Assembly: GCA_023381945.1 (NCBI GenBank)
Contig: JAMCQY010000147.1
Coordinates: 1-8,420 of the forward strand
Length of the DNA: 8,420 nucleotides
Direction: 5' to 3'
Origin: Deltaproteobacteria bacterium
GTDB lineage: Bacteria; Desulfobacterota; Desulfobaccia; Desulfobaccales; 0-14-0-80-60-11
In this document: positions 1 through 5,298 of the stretch, piece by piece
How positions within the stretch are numbered: the stretch's first letter is position 1
Layout: each line of letters opens with the position of its first letter
Made by a program: the position numbers and the translations under genes
The notes under the pieces: model-generated
Database searches by the model: none
Told to the model about the DNA's origin: nothing
What the model saw: only the letters and a program-made list of their open reading frames with translations

Positions 1-2
1 CC

Positions 3-311
3 CCCCGCCCCGGCACTCCGGCTGCCGCGCTCAAGCAATTGCCCGGCTTTGAGGTGCAGCGCCGCGCCGGCCTCCTTCGAGACCTGGGACGCCTGAAAAA
101 ACAGGCTTTTCTGCATAGCCAACTGGGCCAGGTCAGGGAGGTCCTGGTGGAAGGACCGGCCCGTCAAAAAGGCTGGCTTCTGGGTCTTAGTGATAACTAC
201 CTGCGGACTGTCTTCCGCGGCCCCGCCGCTTGGCGCCACCGCCGCTTGCTGGTGCGCTTTACCAGACTCCAGGAAGAAACCATGATTGGCGAAGCCATCG
301 AAGCTAATTAG
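3..311 (+). CDS. mtaB: tRNA methylthiotransferase MtaB, C-terminal part (5' end outside window)
   Basis: Frame 3 is open from the window edge to the TAG at 309-311, giving about 102 C-terminal residues. They read like the end of a MiaB-family radical-SAM methylthiotransferase: a helical Arg/Leu-rich stretch (RRAGLLRDLGRLKKQAF) followed by a TRAM-type RNA-binding domain (VREVLVEG, GWLLGLSDNYLRTVF, then LLVRFTRL and an acidic tail MIGEAIE). In this family the LxDNYLxV signature distinguishes MtaB, which makes 2-methylthio-t6A at position 37 of ANN-decoding tRNAs, from MiaB and RimO. The catalytic CxxxCxxC cluster lies outside the window and was not seen. The gene converges on the minus-strand HD-GYP gene with an 88-bp gap that shows no convincing terminator. 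The family is fairly sure; the exact subgroup is less so. Confidence 0.8.
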   Translation, partial: PRPGTPAAALKQLPGFEVQRRAGLLRDLGRLKKQAFLHSQLGQVREVLVEGPARQKGWLLGLSDNYLRTVFRGPAAWRHRRLLVRFTRLQEETMIGEAIEAN

Positions 312-399
312 CGCCAGTCTTAGCCGGAAGGGTATCCAGAACCGCCGCGGCAGTTCCCGGCCGGCGCTGCACTTGCATTATTTATCAGCTTAAAATGAC

Positions 400-1218
400 T
401 CAGCCGGATTTGCGTTTGGCATGCATTCGCAGGAATCTCTTGGCCAGGTAAGGATCAAATTGGCTGCCGGCCCGGTCCCGAATGATCCCCAGGGCTTGCT
501 GTTCCGGGAAGCGCGGCCTTCGGGGCCGATCGCTGGTGAGCGCCTCGAAGACGTCGGCCAGGGCCATCAGGCGGCAGAGGAAAGGAATCTGTTCCCCGGC
601 CAAACCATCGGGATAACCTTGGCCATCCCAGCGTTCATGATGGTGGAGGATGATTTCCTGTTCCCTGAGATCAAGGGAGAGGGGCCGGGCTATCCTGACC
701 CCTGTACCTGGATGGCTCTCAATGATCGCCCGGTCTACCGCGGTTAACGGCTTTTTCTTCAGCAAAATCGTTTTGCCGATCTCGATCTTGCCCAGGTCAT
801 GTAGTTGAGCCGCAGTCTGAAGGGCTTCCAAATCGGCCCGGGGCAGCTTCAAATAGCGGGCAAACCTTAGAGCAATGGCGGCAGCTCTGGCGCAGTGTTG
901 GCCGCTAAAATGATCCCTGGTCTCCAAGATCAGGAGCAGCTCCCTGATGGCATTTCTGCCGTGCAAAGTCACATGCTCCGGAATCAGGGCCGGATGTCGC
1001 GACATCAAGGAAGCCAGGTCAAGATCCTCAGAACCCAGTAAAGCCGAACTTATTTTTCCGGGGTCGATCCGATAGGCGCCCTGCTGGATAGCGCGTTGTA
1101 AGGCAGCCACCTTCTCCAGCCGCACTTCGGAGACTTCGTGGAGGCATCGCCGGGCTAATTGCAGCAAGGCGGCCTTCTCCTCTTTTTGATTTGCAGCAAT
1201 CTTTTTTGGTCCTCTCAT
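400..1218 (-). CDS. HD-GYP domain c-di-GMP phosphodiesterase with N-terminal FlgM-like motif
   Basis: A 272-residue cytoplasmic protein with no membrane segment. Residues about 95-265 form an HD-GYP domain: H140-D141 (HDLGK), H169 (ESHPGTG), H193-H194-E195 followed by DGQGYPDGL (198-206), D222 (ALADVFEALTS), and the usual C-terminal AGSQFDP motif. The metal-binding and GYP residues are all present, so it is probably an active c-di-GMP hydrolase. Residues about 31-62 (EVRLEKVAALQ, AIQQGAY, RIDPGKISSALL) match the sigma-28-binding C-terminal motif of the anti-sigma factor FlgM (vRxeKVxxLxxAIxxGxYxvdxxKIAxxLL). The start is ATG 1216-1218. The frame has a stop at 1252-1254 and no other start between, and the ribosome binding site is weak. 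A GCCGATAA element about 120 bp upstream suggests sigma-28 control. The gene stands alone between mtaB and tRNA-Phe. The HD-GYP call is firm; the FlgM-like part rests on motif reading only. Confidence 0.92.
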   Translation of the reverse strand: MRGPKKIAANQKEEKAALLQLARRCLHEVSEVRLEKVAALQRAIQQGAYRIDPGKISSALLGSEDLDLASLMSRHPALIPEHVTLHGRNAIRELLLILETRDHFSGQHCARAAAIALRFARYLKLPRADLEALQTAAQLHDLGKIEIGKTILLKKKPLTAVDRAIIESHPGTGVRIARPLSLDLREQEIILHHHERWDGQGYPDGLAGEQIPFLCRLMALADVFEALTSDRPRRPRFPEQQALGIIRDRAGSQFDPYLAKRFLRMHAKRKSG

Positions 1219-1231
1219 ATATGACTCAGAT

Positions 1232-1248
1232 CGGCAAGCAGGCTGCCG
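1232..1248 (-). other. Small hairpin just upstream of the HD-GYP start
   Basis: A perfect 5-bp stem (CGGCA/TGCCG) with a 7-base loop ends 14 bases before the ATG of the HD-GYP gene, next to its weak ribosome binding site. It could modulate translation. The stem is short and may be chance. Confidence 0.25.
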
Positions 1249-1272
1249 GAACTAACTCTGTGACGGAATCCC

Positions 1273-1282
1273 GGATTAATCC
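1273..1282. promoter_or_regulatory. Perfect 10-bp palindrome GGATTAATCC
   Basis: A self-complementary decamer lies in the HD-GYP upstream region, between the GCCGATAA element and the start codon. This is the right form and place for a dimeric repressor site, but there is only one copy and no known operator is recognised. Confidence 0.2.
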
Positions 1283-1311
1283 ATCAAATTTAGGACTGCG
1301 GGCTGTAGATA

Positions 1312-1335
1312 GGCTGAGGGTTTTCCGCCTTTTTT
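1312..1335 (+). terminator. Weak plus-strand hairpin followed by six T
   Basis: An imperfect stem (GGC-T-GAG against TTC-C-GCC) is followed by T6 at 1330-1335. It has the outline of an intrinsic terminator, but no plus-strand gene lies upstream for it to serve. It overlaps the minus-strand leader structure and may be incidental. Confidence 0.2.
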
Positions 1336-1339
1336 ATCT

Positions 1340-1347
1340 TTATCGGC
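1340..1347 (-). promoter_or_regulatory. Candidate sigma-28 (FliA) -10 element GCCGATAA
   Basis: The minus strand reads GCCGATAA, an exact copy of the sigma-28 -10 consensus, about 120 bases upstream of the HD-GYP start. With the usual 11-base spacer the -35 position reads TTAGGGGA, only a partial match to TAAAGTTT (3 of the 5 TAAAG core bases). The match gains weight because the gene behind it carries a FlgM-like motif. The weak -35 keeps it tentative. Confidence 0.4.
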
Positions 1348-1500
1348 ACAAAGCGGTTTCCCCTAAATTTTGGGAGAGCTCGTCACCCGAAGGCTTATAA
1401 GTGACAACGGTTTTAAATAACTAATGAATCAGGTGTCTTAAGATTTGTGCCAGTTAGAAAACCGGAGGTTTGTTGGGTGGCTATTGTGGGGCAAAAGGAG

Positions 1501-1529
1501 ATAAAAAAAGAGCCGCCAGGGGCAGCTCT
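1501..1529 (-). terminator. Intrinsic terminator of tRNA-Phe
   Basis: On the minus strand a 9-bp stem AGAGCTGCC/GGCGGCTCT (1521-1529 with 1509-1517, one G-U pair, 3-base loop) runs straight into a run of seven T (complement of 1503-1509). It begins 18 bases after the encoded CCA of the tRNA. This is a textbook Rho-independent terminator. Confidence 0.9.
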
Positions 1530-1547
1530 GAAATCGTTAAAAATTTC

Positions 1548-1623
1548 TGGTGGCGGGGGACAGAATCGAACTGCCGACACGGGGATTTTCAGTCCCCTGC
1601 TCTACCGACTGAGCTACCCCGCC
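1548..1623 (-). tRNA. tRNA-Phe (anticodon GAA), CCA encoded
   Basis: The reverse complement folds as a full 76-nt cloverleaf. It has a 7-bp acceptor stem GGCGGGG/CCCCGCC, the D arm GCTC-AGTCGGTA-GAGC, an anticodon arm GGGGA-CTGAAAA-TCCCC with anticodon GAA, a 5-base variable loop GTGTC, a T arm GGCAG-TTCGATT-CTGTC (one G-U pair), discriminator A and a genomically encoded CCA at 1548-1550. It is an isolated single-tRNA unit with its own promoter and terminator. It lies between the divergent HD-GYP leader and the kinase gene. No integrase or attachment-site duplication is visible beside its 3' end. Confidence 0.97.
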
Positions 1624-1634
1624 GACCGATAAGA

Positions 1635-1663
1635 AGTTAACCCCTGCCTCGGGCTTTTGTCAA
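1635..1663 (-). promoter_or_regulatory. Sigma-70 promoter of tRNA-Phe
   Basis: The minus strand reads TTGACA (complement of 1658-1663), a 17-base spacer, then TTAACT (complement of 1635-1640). The latter ends 11 bases before the mature 5' end of the tRNA. The -35 is perfect, the -10 is 3/6, and spacing and position are ideal. Confidence 0.7.
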
Positions 1664-1753
1664 TACCCAAGGTGCATTTATGGTGAACTTAATCACGGCC
1701 CCAGGGGGGGCTCTTCAAAATTTGGAGGAAAAATTTACTTAGGAAACTAAATC

Positions 1754-1768
1754 TATAAAAGATATATT
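1754..1768 (+). promoter_or_regulatory. AT-rich promoter-like stretch upstream of the kinase
   Basis: Two overlapping -10-like hexamers, TATAAA (1754-1759) and TATATT (1763-1768), each match the consensus at five of six bases. They lie in the AT-rich gap before the kinase gene. Neither has a good -35 at the right distance, so the exact promoter is unclear. Confidence 0.3.
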
Positions 1769-1786
1769 GACAAAAGATTTACCGGC

Positions 1787-3460
1787 GTGCAAAAAGATTT
1801 CAAGTTATTTCTGAGAGGTTCCGGAGTGGCCCCAGAGATACTCATTGCCGGGCCGGCAAACAGAACGCGCCAGAGGCTGGCGGAAATTTTAACCGGGAAT
1901 GATTACCTGGTGCGCCTCTGCCTGCCTGAGGACCTCATAGACCAGACCCGGGAACACCTCCCTAATCTCCTGATTGTGCTTGATGACTTACCCCAGGTTC
2001 ACGCCCTGATCCAACAACTTAGAAAGGACGAGGTTAACCGCGAGGTGCCTGTGGTCGTGGCCCTGGCTGAGTTTTCCGAGGCTCACGCGGCCTGGGCCCT
2101 GGAGGCGGGGGCCGATGAGTTCCTGTCTCCGCCTTTCAATCCCCACGAGGTTTTGGCCCGGATCGCGGTATTAATGCGTCTCCGGCAAGACCGGGGCGTC
2201 CTCCTCGATTCAGCGGAAAAATTTTCCCAACTGTTCCGGGAGACCAACCATCCTCTATTCTTTTGCCAGCGAAGCGCTGATATCTGTGGGGTCAATCCGG
2301 CCTTGCGGCGCTTCCTTGGTTATCCCGGCCAGGGCGTAGTAACCCAATTGCGGTTGGCGGAGCTGCTTTACGGCCAGGAAGATCGGGAGCGCTTCCAGCA
2401 GGTACTTTCCGGCACCCAAACCGCCGACCACGTCAAGGTGCGTCTGGCCAACCGGGAAGGCCAGCCGGTAACGGTCCTGTTGAAAGATTTGAGCCTGCCC
2501 GAGGACCCAGAGGTGCGGAGGTTCCAGGTGCAAGCCGTGGGTACTCCTTCGCCGCTGCGCAAAGCCATCCAGGGACTGGTGGATCATCTTATCCCCAGCG
2601 CCCGGGATCACCTGGCCCTGCTCAAGTTAACCCCCTTGTTGGGAGGCAGGTATGAGAAGATCAAGAAACTGGGGCAGGGCAGCTTCGGAGAGGTCTGGCT
2701 GGTGCTCGACACCGAAGCTGTGGGGCCTCAGCGCCATTATGTCGCCAAGATTCCCTTCCTCAAAGCGGCCAACGCCAAGTTTCGCAAAGAGGCGGCTATC
2801 TGCGCCAAGTTGACTCCCCACCCCGGGGTGGTGCAGCAGGTGGACCTGCTGGAGGATGAAGGCAGGCTGGTGCTAATCCAGGAATACCTGAAAGGCAAAA
2901 CCCTGGCGGACATGCTCGGGGAAGAACTACCCCGGCCGATAGTGGAGCGCATTGTCTTACAGCTCATCGATGTAGTCTCCCATGCCCACTACCACCGCAT
3001 CATGCATCGGGACATCAAGCCCACTAACATCATTATCCAGCCGGACGGCACCCTGAAGCTCCTGGATTTCGGCTCCGCCAAGATCGTCCACGAAACAGAA
3101 ATCAGCGCCACGATGGTGGGTTCCCGGCCTTTCATGGCCCCCGAGCAAATCATGGGCAAAAGCGAACGGCGCAGCGATATTTGGGCCATCGGCGTGCTCA
3201 TGTATCTGTTGTACACCGGCGAGCTGCCCTTTTACAGCGAGGTGGAAAAGCTGCTCATTGATCAGATCCTTGAGCAGGAGCCCACCCCGCCCCGGGAGCT
3301 GGATCCGGAGATTCCCGAACCTTTGGAAGCCATTATCTTGAAGTGCCTCAAAAAAAACGTGGCCGAACGCTACCCGCATGCCCTGGCCCTGAAAGAGGAC
3401 TTGCTGCGCCAATTTCCCCACTACGGCACGCAAACCGGCAGGTGGCCCTGGATTCAATAA
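1787..3460 (+). CDS. Receiver-like/PAS/Hanks-type Ser-Thr protein kinase
   Basis: A 557-residue soluble protein with three modules. Residues 15-135 have the shape of a CheY-like receiver (ILIAG...LLIVLDDLP...ALEAGADEF) but lack the N-terminal acidic pair (AGPAN instead of DD), and the conserved Lys is replaced (SPPF at 114-117). It is therefore probably a non-phosphorylated pseudo-receiver, although an Asp pair (D66-D67) sits near the acceptor site. Residues about 142-255 look like a PAS sensor. Residues 287-545 are a complete kinase: GQGSFG (296-301), VAK with K321, helix-C E335, HRD (407-409) with K411 and N414, DFG (427-429), APE (451-453), D464 and R528. All catalytic residues are intact. 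The start is GTG 1787; GTG 1826 is an alternative with a better ribosome binding site (AGAGGT at 1814-1819) and would trim 13 residues. There is no transmembrane segment or PASTA domain. The substrate is unknown. Confidence 0.93.
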   Translation: MQKDFKLFLRGSGVAPEILIAGPANRTRQRLAEILTGNDYLVRLCLPEDLIDQTREHLPNLLIVLDDLPQVHALIQQLRKDEVNREVPVVVALAEFSEAHAAWALEAGADEFLSPPFNPHEVLARIAVLMRLRQDRGVLLDSAEKFSQLFRETNHPLFFCQRSADICGVNPALRRFLGYPGQGVVTQLRLAELLYGQEDRERFQQVLSGTQTADHVKVRLANREGQPVTVLLKDLSLPEDPEVRRFQVQAVGTPSPLRKAIQGLVDHLIPSARDHLALLKLTPLLGGRYEKIKKLGQGSFGEVWLVLDTEAVGPQRHYVAKIPFLKAANAKFRKEAAICAKLTPHPGVVQQVDLLEDEGRLVLIQEYLKGKTLADMLGEELPRPIVERIVLQLIDVVSHAHYHRIMHRDIKPTNIIIQPDGTLKLLDFGSAKIVHETEISATMVGSRPFMAPEQIMGKSERRSDIWAIGVLMYLLYTGELPFYSEVEKLLIDQILEQEPTPPRELDPEIPEPLEAIILKCLKKNVAERYPHALALKEDLLRQFPHYGTQTGRWPWIQ

Positions 3461-3487
3461 CCCGTCATCCTGGCCGTCCAAGGTCGG

Positions 3488-3525
3488 TGGGCCGGCGGGG
3501 ACGCCCGCCCCACCAGGCCGGCCCA
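3488..3525. repeat. GC-rich palindromic intergenic repeat
   Basis: Perfect 8-bp outer arms TGGGCCGG (3488-3495) and CCGGCCCA (3518-3525) enclose a second inverted pair, GGCGGG (3494-3499)/CCCGCC (3504-3509). It sits between the kinase and cupin genes. The sequence style (GGCGGGGACGCCCGCC) resembles dispersed hairpin repeats seen in many environmental bacterial genomes. There is no T run, so it is not a classic terminator. Confidence 0.6.
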
Positions 3526-3559
3526 GCTAACCAGGTTTTACCAGAAGGGAGAGCTTTAT

Positions 3560-3910
3560 TTGTCCCAGCCGTCGGTAAACAATCTCTTCGACCGGATTCC
3601 CGAGACCGTCCCTGAAGAGATCATCGAGATTCTCTTGAAGGCCCCCAGTTTCCACCTGGAGCGCATCATTAGCAAAGGCCAGGCCACCTCGCCGGGCCAG
3701 TGGTACGATCAGGAGACTCATGAATGGGTTGTGCTGTTGTCGGGGAGCGCAGGGCTGTGGTTTGAAGGGGAAACTCAAATCCGGGTTTTGCGCCCGGGAG
3801 ATTACCTCCTGATCCCGGCCCACCTTCGCCACCGGGTGGAGTGGACTGATCCGGAGCATATAACGGTCTGGCTCGCGTTGTATTTTCGGGATAGACAGCT
3901 TGAACCTTAG
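3560..3910 (+). CDS. Small cupin-domain protein
   Basis: A 116-residue single-domain cupin. The first conserved motif is at about 44-66 (SPGQWYDQETHEWVVLLSG) and the second at about 78-93 (LRPGDYLLIPAHLRHRVEW). Candidate metal ligands are H54, E55, H88 and H91. The pattern SPxxxWYDQxxxEWVxLLxG with PGDxxxIPAxxxHRV is that of short, stand-alone cupins of unknown substrate, often annotated as phosphoisomerase-like. The start is TTG 3560, supported by a good ribosome binding site (GGGAG, about 3547-3551) and by the absence of a better in-frame start. It follows the kinase by 99 bp across a GC-rich palindrome and could be co-transcribed with it. Metal binding is likely; the reaction, if any, cannot be told. 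Confidence 0.88.
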   Translation: MSQPSVNNLFDRIPETVPEEIIEILLKAPSFHLERIISKGQATSPGQWYDQETHEWVVLLSGSAGLWFEGETQIRVLRPGDYLLIPAHLRHRVEWTDPEHITVWLALYFRDRQLEP

Positions 3911-3929
3911 AGGCGGTTCTCGAATCGCC
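3911..3929. other. Hairpin directly after the cupin stop
   Basis: AGGCGGTTC and GAATCGCCT form a 9-bp inverted pair with one G-T pair and almost no loop, starting at the base after the TAG. It may stabilise the mRNA 3' end. There is no T tract. Confidence 0.35.
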
Positions 3930-3957
3930 TTGACAGCGAAAGTTCTTAGGCTATCTT
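3930..3957 (+). promoter_or_regulatory. Sigma-70-like promoter upstream of the peptidase
   Basis: TTGACA (3930-3935), a 16-base spacer, then TATCTT (3952-3957). The -35 is perfect and the -10 is 4/6. It points toward the peptidase gene 200 bases downstream, but a repeat hairpin and a terminator-like stem lie between, so its target is uncertain. Confidence 0.45.
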
Positions 3958-3969
3958 TTGGAAAATACT

Positions 3970-4054
3970 AGATTCTTCGGTCGCTTAGGCTCCCTCAGAA
4001 TGACAAAATAACCATTCTGTCATTCTGAACGGAGCGTAGCGGAGTGAAGAATCT
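3970..4054. repeat. Dispersed 'TCATTCTGA' palindromic repeat, copy 1
   Basis: The left arm, 3970-4005 (starting AGATTCTTC, ending CAGAATGACA), is complementary to the right arm, 4018-4054 (starting TGTCATTCTG, ending GAAGAATCT), with a few mismatches and a 12-base centre. The core GTCATTCTGAnCGnAGnG is shared with the element at 7003-7074, so this is a repeat family with at least two copies in the window. It has no coding capacity. Confidence 0.8.
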
Positions 4055-4100
4055 GGCATCAATAACGGCGCATAAGACTCGCCCTACAAATCCGTTGGTA

Positions 4101-4127
4101 GCGCAGGCTTCCAGCCTGCGCCTTTTC
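4101..4127 (+). terminator. Strong hairpin GCGCAGGCT/AGCCTGCGC with short T run
   Basis: A perfect 9-bp stem (4101-4109 with 4113-4121) with a 3-base loop is followed by CTTTTCT. It can act as an intrinsic terminator for plus-strand transcripts arriving from the cupin side. The same sequence type, 'GCGCAGGCTTCCAGCCTGCGC', is also common as a dispersed intergenic repeat, so it may be a repeat first and a terminator second. Confidence 0.45.
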
Positions 4128-4155
4128 TCCCCCGCTGGGGTGAGAAGGACTTGCA

Positions 4156-5124
4156 GTGGTGTTATTTAACCTCTTTAAGCTCGCAGCCTTTTTCTTTTGC
4201 TTTGGGATATTCCTCATTTCAATCCCGACCCCAGGAAATGCCGCACTTATGAACCGCACTGAAATTCGCACCCATCTGGCCGCCCATCTGGAATACCTCA
4301 GCATCAGTCTCGGGGAGCGCTCCATTTATCGCCCCAAAAACTTGCAGGCCGCCGGAGATTATGTTTTCGAGAGCTTTGAGCGGCTGGGCTACAAGCCGCG
4401 CCGCCAAAGTTATACTTACATGCGCCAGGAAGTGAGCAACATTGTCGCCGGGGGTCCGGCAAACGAAGGCTACTATATCCTGGGAGCCCATTTCGACACG
4501 GTGGCGGGCACCCCTGGCGCTGACGACAACGCCAGCGGCGTGGCCGTGCTTCTCGAGGTGGCCCGTCTGGCAAACCCTCTCCGGCTGCCCCGGGCCTGGA
4601 CCTTTATCGGCTTCACCTGCGAAGAGCCTCCGGCCTTTTTCACTCCCTACATGGGCTCCCGGGTCTACGCCAAGCTGGCCCGGAAAAACCATGATAAGGT
4701 CCTGGGCATGCTCTGCCTGGAAATGGTCGGTTATTATCGCCAGGAGCCCCACAGCCAGGAATTGCCGCTGTCTCTGCGGCTCCTGGGCTACCCCACCACC
4801 GGGAACTTCATCGGATTGGTGAGCGACCTCTCCTCCAAGGCGCTGATGAGGCGCCTGGAAGCCGCTATCCGTGGCGGCGGCAAGCTTCCCACCGTCTCCC
4901 TGGCCGTGCCCCTGGGGGGCCACCTGTTCCTGCCCGAAGTGCGGCTCAGCGATCACGCCAATTTTTGGGACGAGGGATTCCCCGCGGTGATGCTTACCGA
5001 TACCGCTTTTATGCGCAACCCCAACTATCATGGTGAAGGGGACGTCATGGCCAATCTCGACCTGGACGCCATGACCGAACTGGTGCTGGGATTAGTAAAT
5101 TTTCTGCAAATTGAAGGCAAATAA
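4156..5124 (+). CDS. Secreted M28-family zinc metallopeptidase
   Basis: A 322-residue protein. Residues 1-29 form a signal peptide (hydrophobic LAAFFFCFGIFLISI, then PTPGNA) with likely cleavage after A29 or A30, so it acts in the periplasm or outside the cell. The rest is an M28 (aminopeptidase Y/S type) fold: H112-x-D114 (LGAHFDT), the GADDNASG motif with ligand D123, E156-E157 (TCEEPP) as general base and ligand, E189 (LEMVGY), and H292 (YHGEGD) as the last zinc ligand, with SDHANF at 265-270. All metal and catalytic positions for a two-zinc aminopeptidase are present. The start is GTG 4156, six bases after GAAGGA (4144-4149); a second GTG at 4159 is adjacent. It removes N-terminal amino acids or cleaves small peptides by family analogy; the natural substrate is unknown. 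It is not overlapped by its neighbours. Confidence 0.93.
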   Translation: MVLFNLFKLAAFFFCFGIFLISIPTPGNAALMNRTEIRTHLAAHLEYLSISLGERSIYRPKNLQAAGDYVFESFERLGYKPRRQSYTYMRQEVSNIVAGGPANEGYYILGAHFDTVAGTPGADDNASGVAVLLEVARLANPLRLPRAWTFIGFTCEEPPAFFTPYMGSRVYAKLARKNHDKVLGMLCLEMVGYYRQEPHSQELPLSLRLLGYPTTGNFIGLVSDLSSKALMRRLEAAIRGGGKLPTVSLAVPLGGHLFLPEVRLSDHANFWDEGFPAVMLTDTAFMRNPNYHGEGDVMANLDLDAMTELVLGLVNFLQIEGK

Positions 5125-5160
5125 ATAGCGTGCGGAGTTCCACCCTCTTGTCCGGATATT

Positions 5161-5223
5161 GAAGACCGGAGACGGAAGACCGGAGACCGGGGGGTGCCCG
5201 TCTCCAATCCCCGGTCCCCGGTC
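5161..5223. repeat. GACCGGAGAC tandem and inverted repeat
   Basis: Two near-identical 14-mers, GAAGACCGGAGAC(G/C), stand in tandem (5161-5174, 5175-5188). The right part, 5178-5192 (GACCGGAGACCGGGG), pairs with 5209-5223 (CCCCGGTCCCCGGTC) at 14 of 15 bases. It fills the gap between the peptidase and the YkgJ gene and resembles dispersed GAAGACCGGAGAC-type intergenic repeats. There is no T tract. Confidence 0.65.
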
Positions 5224-5235
5224 CTAATCGCCATA

Positions 5236-5264
5236 TCGAAAAACCTGAAACAAAATGATAGAAT
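5236..5264 (+). promoter_or_regulatory. Sigma-70-like promoter of the YkgJ-family gene
   Basis: TCGAAA (5236-5241, 4/6), a 17-base spacer, and TAGAAT (5259-5264, 5/6) are well placed to start transcription near 5271, about 28 bases before the ATG at 5299. If correct, it excludes the longer upstream reading of the gene. Confidence 0.5.
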
Positions 5265-5298
5265 TTTTGAAGCTAATAGAAACCACAAAGGAATACGC

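Larger units (their letters stand above)
1286..1370 (-). promoter_or_regulatory. Structured leader/promoter region of the HD-GYP gene
   Basis: Perfect 9-bp arms AAATTTAGG (1286-1294) and CCTAAATTT (1362-1370) enclose 67 bases. Read on the minus strand, the inside contains GGG-GAAA-CCGC near the 5' arm and GCGG-AAAA-CCC near the middle. These can pair as two short stems around an A-rich internal loop. The region also contains the GCCGATAA element. It could be a structured 5' leader if transcription starts upstream of 1370, or simply promoter DNA if it starts near 1333. I do not recognise a known riboswitch. Confidence 0.3.

Noticed and set aside
1286..1370. c-di-GMP-I (GEMM) riboswitch upstream of the HD-GYP gene
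   Set aside because: The conserved core blocks and GAAA tetraloop/receptor arrangement of that class are not present; only generic pairing is seen.
1447..1632. 61-residue plus-strand frame ending GGGGQNRTADTGIFSPLLYRLSYPA
   Set aside because: It is the antisense translation of the tRNA-Phe gene, a common false annotation.
1548..1786. Genomic island boundary at the tRNA-Phe 3' end
   Set aside because: No integrase gene and no second copy of the tRNA 3' end is seen in the window; the tRNA is followed directly by its own terminator.
2957..3481. Minus-strand open frame of 174 codons opposite the kinase domain
   Set aside because: It is antisense to the conserved HRD, DFG and APE motifs of the kinase and has no domain of its own.
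4219..5031. Long minus-strand open frame (270 codons) opposite the peptidase
   Set aside because: The plus strand carries a signal peptide and all M28 metal-ligand motifs; the minus frame has no recognisable domain and arises from GC-rich codon use.
5194..5298. Upstream extension of the YkgJ gene to ATG 5194
   Set aside because: It would translate the intergenic repeat and the candidate promoter; ATG 5299 has a good ribosome binding site.
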